A stretch of 64,000 bases of DNA from Agelas oroides (lineage: Eukaryota > Porifera > Demospongiae > Agelasida > Agelasidae), in contig OX422187.1 in the NCBI GenBank assembly GCA_949130485.1, positions 4,550,159 to 4,614,158 on the forward strand, in the 5' to 3' direction. Position numbers and translations under genes: made by a program. The notes under the pieces were generated by a model. That model was not told the origin of the DNA. It did not search any database and was given only the letters and a program-made list of their open reading frames with translations. The number at the start of each line of letters is the position of its first letter. The stretch's first letter is position 1. Below, piece by piece: positions 12,301 to 24,500 of the stretch.

Positions 12301-15300
12301 ACTGGAAGTTTACCGGAAGCCCCTGAAATACGGATACCTCCATAATACGGACACACAGTGGCAGTCCCAACGGTGTCTGCTTTAGAGGGGCTCCACTGTA
12401 TATCTGTAGTCGACCTCAGCTACAAATATTTAACTCATAAATTTTAATTTAGTTTGCTAGTGTACAATGCTTTTCTGCCAACCCTACACCCAGCGACGCC
12501 CACGCACACCCCTCGGGGTAAATTCCCAGTTACCTTTTTTGACAGGCAGTGGCAATGCCAGTGATGTCTATCTCACCGCACTCTCCCTCATAACAAGGAA
12601 AACATGTACCAAATGTGGCTATAAATATGGTGATCATTGTAACCACCAAATACAAATCTAACTTACTTCAGGGCTTAAGTTCATATTGTAACCTTTGACC
12701 TGTAAAAATTGTAGATGAACCTACTCACAAAAATGTTAAAAACTTTCATGCATGCAAAAATATTTTGAACATAAAATTTCCCAATCTATGTTATAGTTAT
12801 ATGTGCAGGATACATATCGGCAAAGTGTGATCTTAAGTTATTATGTACTTTGTGCAGTTTTCTGCTTTTAGTGGTGCTTGTGCAAACTTCAGCCAGTACA
12901 CATGATATTGTAGGTATGAAATGGCAAGCCATAGCAGACGCAACATTTCAGTGGCTTATCAGTTGATTGCTACATAAGCAAGGCTCTCTGTTACTAACTT
13001 GAAATCGGAAAACTTTTGCCATTGTTTTGACTGCTGACATCAAAACGTGTCCGGTGACTTTGCATAACATCTAGGCCTGCCTTTTTTTAGGGAGATGTGG
13101 TTCATTGATTAGATTCATAGTGGATGGCTGAAAGTATTGGTCTTGTTTTACACTTTCTTCCTTGATACTAGTAAGTCAGGACACATCACTGGTCATAGTG
13201 TTAATACAAAATTAGTGCATTGACTCCTGATATAAGTCTGTTCTTGCATCTTGGGAAGTGAAATGGACTTGGGGAGTAATTATAAATAGTCATGGCCTTA
13301 ACAGTATCAGCACAAAGTAGGCACACATCATTTCAGGCTCTCTTGTTGAATTCTACCATTCACACATGCACAATCCAAATCCTCCTCCCCAGGTCCTCCT
13401 GCAGCTGGCACGGGGACTATTTGAGGATACCACCTCACTGGAGGTGGTGATGAGGAAGATCATGATGGAATCCCAGGAGCTTGTCCCCTGTGAGCGCTGT
13501 ACTGTGATGCTCATTGACCAGGATAACAAGGAGGTGATGATATTAGCTATGGACAACTAGGCTGTAAAGTTGGGCTATCAGAGGGGCGCGTTAACTCCTT
13601 AAGGGTGGTCGGAACTAACAACCGTGCGGATCCAAAAGTATGCAAAAAGCTGTTGTCATAAAACAACCTGGGCAATTATTTTGATGACCCCAATCCACTT
13701 ACTGGAAGCCTCAGGTGCGTCTGCGTTTACATTGCAGCAAGGAGGCTGGATTATAGCCTCGTTCCCAGGCCCTCGCCCAGCTTCCCGTTGCTTGCAGTAC
13801 GGTTAAGCGGGAGAGGGCCTGGTACATTTTCTCACGTGAGTGACGTCACGGGTAGAAAGACTTCAATTGAACGTGGGCGAGCACGACTAAATTGCTCACT
13901 GATTGCTGGTGTGTGTCTTCACTGTTTTGGCTTGGTAAAACTCTCTGTCCTCCCGACTGTCTCGTAAATAGCGACATAAAAGCGCCTTCGTGCGCTGCTA
14001 TCTTTTGACTCGGAATAGTTGCGCTCCAGTGCGTGCGTGCGAGCGAAGTTTTTTGTGGTTTACATGACGCCCACGTTCGCATAATTTGCCCTGTCCGTGA
14101 CGTCACTCACGTGAGGAAATGTACCAGGCCCTCTCCCGCTTAACAGTACTGCAAGCGACGGGAAGCTGGGCACGGGCCTGGGAACGAGGCTAGCTGGATT
14201 ACTGTACACAAGAGGCGGTTCTTTCTCAGCTAGGTGCGGTTTACATAACTCTGTAAAACTCGGCCTGTGTTCACTGGAATTGAACTTCAGTTGGTTTTGC
14301 GACATCCTGAGGGAGTGGACTTGACCGTAACAGAACGCTTTTCTTGAAATACGCGCTGAAAAGCCAGGCATTATACGCTGCTAGCCCGTGAAAACGGTGA
14401 AGCGTGTGCTTCCGTTTGTCTAACGACGAAAAGCGTTCTGTTATTGGTTCCTCTTGTAATAAGAGCTCTGTAGACGATGTTCCAAGTCAGTAAGTTACTC
14501 CGTTCAAAAGTTTTATCAACAAGAATTTAGCCGTTCCACTGTTCGGCTTTTACAAGGTAGAATCATAAACTTGTACGTGCGTTTAGTAGTCCACACGGAC
14601 GCTAAGTTGCAGCAGGCTGTGCGTTTATGAGCCTTTTTATTGCCAAGATACAACCCCCTAGCAACCAGCCGTGTGCGCGCCCTCAATTAGTTCCGACCAC
14701 CCTTATGAAAAATAGCATACCTATAATTAAGAACAGAAATTGTGGCAAGGAACATGATTATTCCCCCATACTTGCAGTTACCAAGGTTTGGATTGCTGAA
14801 CAAAGTTTCAAGTAGTCATCAGCTAGCCAGCTGCACTATCTAATACAATGCTGAAAGATTTTACCACAATTGTGTATCTACAAATCACATGCACAGGAAA
14901 TAGTATTCAGCCAGGCTTTTCAAATGGACCAAGCTATGATGCACCAAGCAAGTCAAGCTAGCATCAGGTAGGCAGGTGGCTGGATATTAAATGTACCAGA
15001 GACACATATTGCATAGAGTCCCGTAACAAAATTTGGTGTGTGTCTGTGTATGTTTGTGCATATATATGTGTAAATTTGCAATTTGCATGTGTGTGTGCAT
15101 GCGGCAGATCTAAAGGAGAGGCATTGAAGGCCCATGCCCCCCCTTTCTGGCCTGAGCTAGCATGAAACACGGTGATTTCTTGGAGTGCTGTAAACTTAGT
15201 GCATGTAGCTACTCAAACACAGATGTCTGTCTGCATTAGCTGTCCTCCAAACATGAAATACTCAAAACTGTTGTGGCTATAGCACAGATATACAACAACA

Positions 15301-15808
15301 CTTTTAAGATCGAACTCTTTACAGTCACTGCAGTAATTTGGCACAGAAGTGTCACGTGATGTGGCTATCTGCTGGCATTAGAGTAGCTGCTTCTATGACT
15401 TATTTCTTTCATGTGCTGTTACTTGATATCAGTTATGGTTTTGGAGATATAAAGTGATAAATTTACTATGCCAGCAGCCTCCCAAGTTGTTTATCGTAAC
15501 CTCTAGCACAGAAGAAGCAGTACTGTGCAAGAGGAGGGACTATCAAATGAATGCAGACACCATTTGCAGTTATTGCATAAGCAAGTGCATGACAAGAGAG
15601 GCATTAACATCTATAGGGCTAGACTAACTGTATGTGAGGTGGTGTATTTCGAGAGAGAAATATCCTAACTCTCAAAAATACGCCTACCCCTTTCTTTGAG
15701 GAGCCACATAAGTTCATTACACATGGGCATATTTTTGGGAGATTGCAATATATGTGTTTGTGTGTGTGTATGTGTGTGTGTGTGTGTGTGTGTGTTTGTG
15801 CGTGTGTG

Positions 15809-15846
<38 letters not shown>

Positions 15847-18800
15847 TGTGTGAGTGTGTGTGTGTTTGTGCGTGTGTGCATGTGTGTGCGTTTGTGCATA
15901 TATGTGTTACGTAATTGTGTGTACAGAGGCTGGCTTCATTATCCTTAGATAAAGCTGGACAGACTATAAGAGGATATTGACTAGTTTTTGTGACGGTTAT
16001 TATTCTCAGATCTTTGGAAACAAAGACCATTTCAGACCTGGATCTGGCAAAGCAAGTTGCTTCCACTACACAGGTGCATATAAATTTGTGTTTGGTATTG
16101 ATCTAGCACACTACCTTAGAGAACACGTTTAATATGAAGTAGAGAACAGCCACTGTGTTGGAGGACAAGGAGAAGGTAGTCTTCTATGGCAAATGTATCA
16201 TAATTGATGGGTGATATATCACTAGCTGCTCAGTAGGTTAAACATATATTATAATTTGTTATCTGGGCACCACATAAGAATGTTATTCATACTTCAATTC
16301 TACAGTAGCGATTCCGGACGGTCAAAACTTCCATTAAAAACAGCAGGCACTAGCCGTTATCAAACTCCAAATATCTATACACCAGAAGAAAGCTCTCAGT
16401 GAGCTCTGTCGAACGATCACCGTTGGTCGTTGGGAACTCCCTTGATGCGGAAGTTACTTGCGTTTTTAATTTTTCCCATACAAATTTCAATTGAACGAAA
16501 ATTAAAAACAGCAGGTACTAGAGCCGATTAGTTTGCAACGATTCGCGATTTTTCGTAAGGAGCAACCATCGGGACATCGTTTGATGTGCGTTGGTCGCTC
16601 GTAGCACGAGCCATTCTGAGAACGAGCTGTTTCTTTCAAAAATGTCAATCTTCCGGAATCGCTATCTACAGAGGTAATGGGTTGAGCTACGACTGACAGT
16701 TATCTAATGACCACTCTCAGGGAGGGATATAGCTGTTACATAAATGCTTTTTTGTGTGGTTTATCAATTTTTTATTACATTTGATGGTGCATACACAAAT
16801 GTACTGCCAATGTACATATGCAAATACTGCTCCAAGATGATGACTCAACTGTTTTAGCTGATGATCATGATCTATATAGTGGATATATACACTCCAGTGC
16901 TACCAAGAACGGGCATGCAACTTTACATGTATGCATAATTATTGCTGTGTGAATTTATGTGGCTGTTATAAAAGCCGGTAGCTAGCACAACCTGACTTCA
17001 AAACCAGAAGACATGGTGCTGTAAAATGGTTATTCTTTCTGTAGGCAATGAGTGTCAACAACATTGATATGACTGAAGCCCAGCTCCCTGTAAGTCAGTG
17101 CTCTGTATATACAGTGGCTTAGTACAGTTGCAGTATTACCACAACCAGATAAAGCGATGATGTTCGATGTTTGGACACCACCCGTAGTTAAATTGATTAA
17201 GGGTGATCGGAACTAATTGGAGGCGTGCATGCAGCCAGTTGCTAGGGGGTTGCAATAAAATGGCTTATGAACACACAGCCTGCTGCTGCAACTTAGTGTC
17301 CGTACGGACTACTAAACACACATACAAGTTTATGAGTCTGCCTTGTCCACAAGCAGAACAGTAGAATGGCCAAGTCCAGACCTATTTGTATAAAACGTTT
17401 GCTTACTGACTTGGAACATTGTCTACAGAGCTGCTATTACGAGAGGAATTCAATAACAGAACACTTTTCATTGTAAGACAAACAGAAGCATGCGCTTCAC
17501 CATTTTCATGGGCTTGCAGCGTATAATGCCTGACTTTTCAGTGCATATTTCACGAAAAACATTCTGTTACGGTCAAGTCCACGTGCACTCCCCCAGGATA
17601 GTGATGTCAGAATTTCCAAAAGTATGTAAATTTTCTTCTACACAGGCTATTTCTCCACAATACCTTAATATGTGCACATCAAAGTTGGTACAGAGGTTCC
17701 TTAGAGGCTTGGGAATATTTGCTTGCACAGCTTTGTTAAAAATATCTGCTGCGATCAAAAATACACACAATTTTTCATCACATTTCATTACTTTTCTGCA
17801 AATTGTTGAAGTATTAAGACATTTTGTGATGCTACTCACAGTCACTTCAATATTCAACAAAGGTACAACTAGTTCTGTATACTAGGTTAGTTGCCCAATG
17901 GGAGGGTACAGGTTTTTGTCCTTACTCCAACTTCTCCGGAAATGCAACTGTTTATGGCCACTTTTTTAAAGCATTTATCAAGCCTAGTACAAGGATGATA
18001 TCTAAAAGGAACAACCTTCATTGGACTGAATTGGTATATATAAACTATCCTTCACAGCGAGTTTCATTCTGATCGGGCTTACAGTCGCTTGCGGAAAAGC
18101 AGTGACCACAATATTGCACTAAAATTAGATAGAAATTTTTTGGCAAACCAGTTACGTTTCGAAGACCATTCCGCTTGCTGATATGGCTACGATTGGAATT
18201 GTCGTTTCAAGCTCTTTTCAAAAATAAAGGTGGTTGTTGTGATAAAACAATTTTAATTTTCACATGACATCACTACCCAGGATGTCGCAAAACAAACTGA
18301 AGTCCAATTCCGGTGAACACAGGCCGAGTTTTACAGAGCTACATATGTAAACCTGAGAAAGAACCGCCTCTTGTGTACAGTAATCCAGCCTCCTTGGTGC
18401 AATGTAAACGCAGGTGCACCTGAGGCTTCCAGTAAGTTGTGTGGGGTCATCAAAATAATTGCCAAAGTATGACAACAGCTTTTTGCTTTGGATCCGCACG
18501 GTTGTTAGGTATTCACAAATACAACAGCCAGATAGAGTAAGCAATCAATGTTTGGGTACCACCAATAATTGGATGTTTATATGTGGAGATCAGGCCACAC
18601 ACATACTTGGTTTTACCAGGTGGAGTCCACTGTAGCTGACTGTTGAAAACAGTGCTCAAGTGTCAATAATAAATAGTATTAACTTGACAGCCCCAAACAA
18701 TCCATGTTTGGACAAAAGTATCTATTTCTGGATGCCACATCCCGCTCCTTTTGAAGCTGCTTTCAGAGAGACTTCTGAGCAGTTTGTAAGACCATTGCTG

Positions 18801-21521
18801 CTGCATGGAACAAGGTTGATTGGACAGTAACTTTCTGCTATGGACATACCCAGCTACTAACTAGGCTTATGATACAAGTATCAATGGAATGTACGTAGAG
18901 GTTCTTGCCAGCATACTGGTGCAGTTATGAAGTTTAATGGAATGTAGAGGTTCTTGCCAGCATACTAGTGCAGTTGTGAAGTTTAACCCTAACAGTTGTG
19001 TGTGTACAACAATATATGTATATGTATCTTATCAATCTGCCCACTCCCTCCTGTGTTGCAGGTTCACAGGGATACTCGGAGTGTGCTTTGTATGCCAATA
19101 TTTGACAAAGATGGCAACACAATTGGTACATATATATACATCTCAGTGTAGTTACATGGCTTGACCAAGGCTTAAATTACATGTGGCATGCGTTTTTTGT
19201 ATAAGAATGCAACCAGTAGTTTATGTTTGGATTATGGCTGTATGAATCTGTAACACGGCAAAATTATGGGGTGTGGTGACACATGATCAGGAAGATGACT
19301 GCATTGAGTGTGATGAATGGAAAAGTTGAGTTATTCAAAAACTTTATACTCATTACCTTACTCAAATGAGCAGGCATCAAAACATTTGTCTACCACGTAA
19401 GATATTGTTATAGGAGCCACCGTGACTAAAAGAATGGTTTCACTGGCCATCGCTTGAGGGACTGTTTGCCTTGTAGAGCATCTTCTCCGAGGAATTTGAA
19501 TATTCTACTCAGTGAGATTTTAGTTTGTTATGTGTACATTAGATTGATATAAGGTCACTTCATGAGCCTGTTTTTGTTATTCTGGTAATTGCAATCCCAC
19601 CTGTTTGCATCACGTGACAGATACGATGAAATCAAATGCATGAGGGTAAACACTCGCAGTTTCATACTGCATCATTGTATGTGAAGTAAAATGGCACATT
19701 ATTCAGTGGTGGATCTAGAAATTTAGAAAGGGGGGTTCAGTCACCGGCGCGCAAAGCGTGGCGGAAATTTTTGGGTTGCCACGCCCACTTTCGGTCACGT
19801 GAACACATTCATACAATAAAATAAAATATAGCTGGAAGGCCGAACCGAGGGGTCCGTCACAAAAGAAATCTTGTACACTGTCCGACAGTGTTGTTTTAGT
19901 TAACTATAACTTTAACTAAACATTTTAGTATGGCCTTTTTAAAATTTACTTAACCAAAACCACAACTAACTAAAATTTTTTGCTATTAAAGCTGGGAACT
20001 ATAACTAAAATATCCAAGAACATACAAGAAGAAACCTGTCGGCAGAAATCCAAACTGAAATCCAGAAATCCAAACTGAAATCCAGAAATCCAAACTGAAA
20101 TCCAGAAATCCACTGTGAATCCAGAAATCCACTCTGAAATCCGAAATCCACGTGAAATCCAGTGGATTTCGAAATCTCGTACGCCGAGGTGCGCCGTGGC
20201 GGACCCCTTGGACCGAACTGAATATCTCGAAGCAACTCTAGGCCTAGTCAAACGTCTGGAGATCAGTAAGGAACTGATACGTGAGTGTGTAACTGTGCCT
20301 GGTTGTTGTTGCTGCATGCCACTGCTGCATAATCATTTGATGGTTATGTACGCAAAATACATTACTAGCCGCGCATTTGCACCCCCCTTACCCCCCCTAA
20401 ATCCGCCACTGTTATTACTTGTCAAATTGCCAGACTCAGGACAGTGAGATTGGCTATATTGACATACATATGTATCACACAGACAATATAGGTCATTATC
20501 AGCCTACTGCACTGGCAACTATAACCTAGCTGGGCCTTTTTCTCCCTCAGGTGTGATCAAGCTAACCAACAAGTTGGACAGAAAACCCTTTAATAAGGCA
20601 GACCAGGAGCTGTTTGAGGTGCAGTTATGAACTATAAAGGTCAAAATATTATTATCTGTTGGCAAAACTTATAGAAATTTGTTCCACAATTCAGGTTTTC
20701 GCTACTTTCTGTGGTCTCGGCATCCACAGTGTGATGAGCTATGAGAAGATTCTAAAGGCCAATGCCAAGCAGTCGGTGGCACTGGAGGTCAGAGGAGCGT
20801 GTATGCATGAATATGCACTGTACTAGCTTCATACCCAGGCCATTTGTTTTGTTGGGGGAGGGGGGGTGGCATGCATGTCATTTATTAAGTTCAGATGGGG
20901 AACGGGGAAGGTGGGGATGCAACACTGCATGTTTCTAATCTCTGAGAGTAGATCATGCATACAAGGTCATTTCTTCTTCCAAAATGGTTAAGAACCTCAA
21001 ATCCTCCAAATGTGAATGATTTATGCCTCCACTTTAGATTAAATGTAACTGGTAGAGTATCTTAATCCCCAAAAATGAATGTCTTGTATGATCCAATTTT
21101 ACTCAGTAGTATAAGATGCATACTTGGATGATTTGTACATTGGTTAAAAAAGAAGTTAGTTAACTACACTTTAAATTCTTGTGTCCAACTTTGTGCCTGT
21201 AATTCAAGTGCAGTCTATATAAAGAGAAGATAAACTTTTCTCAGAACCCTGTCTCCTTCCCCCAAAGGTGCTCTCATACCATGCGTCTTCCTCCCTTGAA
21301 GAAGCACAAAGAGTAATGGTAAGATCTAGACATGTGTCTCTTTTATGGTAAGACATGCGCAGGTTATGTGTCTCACAGCACAGTTATGTGCCTCACAGCA
21401 CAGGTTATGTTGTTGTTTTTTATGTAAATGCAGTTGAAGGTGCATTTTAGTATACTAACTTGATCTGTGTTGCTATCTGCGTTTTTTCTCTGGCCTCACC
21501 AATCCATTCCATGCATTTCGT

Positions 21522-21589
<68 letters not shown>

Positions 21590-24500
21590 AGCAACTGCAA
21601 GTTCCAGAGACTACCTTCCAGCTCCTTTCCTCCTTCATTTTTGATGACATCTCCTTCTCTGAGGATGAAACCATACTCGCTTCTTTCAGGATGTTCACAC
21701 ACAGTGGATTGTTGGAAAGGTTCAGCATTGATAAAATGGTAAGAAGCAGATACTTGCTTGAAGTTGCAGATTCTATATTAATGTGCACAAGCTGCAAGAT
21801 TCTTTGGAGTGTATAAACTGCTCACTCCCACACTGATGAAGCCCTTGCTATGAGTACTACTGATGTATACTCATGTATGTGGCATGCAAGAGCTATATAG
21901 TTTGGAACTACAAGTCAACTATGTAGTAAGAATTCAACCATTGATAATTGTAATAGTTGCTCACATCAATGCAACAGAGGACTCATCTGCAGTTAATGCA
22001 TTGCCATGCAGTGTGTGTGCACCTGCATCAATTGTGTATAGTTGCTTAACTGTCTTAGTGCAATGAGGGCACATTTTCCCTCACCACATACAGGTGCTTT
22101 ACAGGTGGCTGTTGACAGTGAAGAAGAACTACCGTCCTGTGACCTACCACAACTGGAAGCATGCCTTCAACGTTGCACAGACAATGTTTGCCATGTTCAC
22201 AGTAAGCTATATCTGACATACATGTATCAGTGTCGGTAGCATGGAGTTAAAGGGCTGTGGGAAGAAACCTAGCTTGCATAATCTATCAGACTCCTGTTTA
22301 GTTAGAACATGATCTGGCAGCTACATGCATTTATGTGTTCACAGAGAAGACTCTCATTCTTTACTGTTGTAACATAATCTCTTTTCCATGTCATGCTGTC
22401 TTTGTTCTCTCTTCATAGAGTGGCAAGCTCTCCTCCAAACTGACCGACATGGAGCAATTGGCTCTACTCATTGGCTGCTTCTGCCATGACCTGGATCACA
22501 GAGGAACCAACAATGCCTTTCAGATGAAGTGGGAAAAAAGTCACTGAATATGTGATCGCCAGACCAGCTGTGTAATCCTCTTCTTTTTTTCCTCTCAGGA
22601 AAGGCAATGCCCTGGCTACTCTCTACTCTACCTCCACCATGGAGCATCACCACTTTGACCACTGCATCATGATCCTGAACAGCACAGTAATGCTAATGAT
22701 TAACAGCAGAATGAGTAGTCATGCAATGCTGTTGTGAGCTTGTAGGGACATATAAATTTTGTGTTTGTTGCTTTAGTGAGCTAGCTAGAATTTATGTTTA
22801 CTGTATACATTGTTAAACTATTGAGCTATACATGCCATACATGTATAGCTGTATGTATAGAGGTGGAAATGATAGCTTTTTAATAATTTTATCTTCTGGA
22901 CTGTGATAGTCCACTTCAAGAGCACATGATGACTACTGCAAAAGGTTATAGCGTTATCTTTGTCGTCTGTTCCCTTCACTGCAGGGTAATGAGGTGCTAA
23001 ATGGGCTCACTGCTAAGCAGTATGAGCTGGTCATCAAGCTACTGGAGAATGCCATTCTCTCCACAGACCTTGCTATCTACTTCAAGTATGTTGAAATGGT
23101 GTTTCCAACTTTGGAACTCACTTGTATTGCCTTACTGAATCTATCACCCAATTTACACTAGGCTTTTAGCCTGCATGGGTCCAAATCTGGATAACTAACC
23201 TGAGTTTGTTATATAACCCCATGATATCAGGATGTGGATTGAACCTGGAAATATTAAGACATACACATTGCACATTCTGTACATTTGTGTGCAGGAAGAA
23301 AAGTTCATTTCAGGAGCTGGTCAAACAATCGAGGTTCAACTGGTCAGATGAGTCCCACAGAGACTTGTTGAGGTGAGGAAGGTAGGGATCATGGGGCCGA
23401 GCCATATTATTTCTGAGCATACCTAGGAGTGAGTTGGTTGTTCAAGGTCAAGTTCAGCATGTTTTTGACTGGAGTTGATTGTTTCATTACACCCCAAGAT
23501 GCAACTTAAAGGACCCGCGTAAATAATAACTAACCCAATATAATACACAGGCCGGAGGAAGCGTTGAACATCCAATCTGAGTTGATATTCGTTAATGGCA
23601 TGGTGCACTTACCCCATGAATGAAACTTTGGTACACCAACATCTCTCCCTTCACCAGCTACACCACTGTCACCCCATCACAGCGACTCCCGAAGCGCTGA
23701 CGTGACGTCACACGTTCAATATACTACGTATAAAATCATTGCGTGTATTGAGCGTGCTACGGCGCTTCGGGCAGAATCGGGCTGTTATTACGCGGGTAAT
23801 GCGCGAGTATAAAGCAGGTGAAGGCATGCCTTTCTATTCACGATTGATAAACTGATGTCTGGCTCCTCCCTTGAGGGTAAAGCTTTTTTAAGAAACCACA
23901 AACTCTGAACTCTAAGGCTTTCTACTTCAGGTAAATTTGCAGCACAAAATCCTGATCTCTAAAATGTACTTCAGGTCTTGTAGCTAAGTAGCAGTGAACT
24001 TTATTTTCCTAAACCCTACCAACAAAGATTTTACCTATGTATAGCACTGAACTCTAAAGTGTTCGAGCCAAGGTAAACCTGCAGCATTAAGCTCCTATGA
24101 GCATCTTGGGGTGCGGTTACTTTGCTCGTAGTAAAACATATATTATAGTTTATAAGCTCAAAATAAAGCAGAGAAACTTTTGTGGTCCCCATTTGCTGTT
24201 GACTAAAGCTGGTCCCCATTGTGTATCATGTGCTGTTGACTAAAAGCAAAAATGATATGGCTGCATGACAGTATCTCTACTTACAGTGACAGGACATCCT
24301 TTTATCTTCCAACCCACCATGTGTATACAGAGGAATGTTGATGACAGCGTGTGACATTGCAGCAATCACCAAGCCTTGGGAGATCCAGCAGAGAGTGGCA
24401 TTGCTAGTGGCCAGCGAGTTCTTTGAGCAAGGAGACCAGGAAAGGAACGACCTCAAGGCGGAGCCAATTGTGAGCATTAACATATGGTCCAGCAATAGTT

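Larger units (their letters stand above)
10287..12398. mobile_element. Pogo/Tc1-like TIR element with two nested MITEs, PDE intron 4
   Basis: The ends are CAGTGGAACCCC and GGGGCTCCACTG, flanked on both sides by TA as expected for Tc1/mariner/pogo. Subterminal ACGGACAC-type motifs recur near both ends. About 2.1 kb, of which two inserted inverted-repeat elements (10349-10766 and 11213-11501) make up some 700 bp. I saw no transposase frame, so it is non-autonomous. A fragment with similar termini lies near 38286-38410. Confidence 0.7.
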
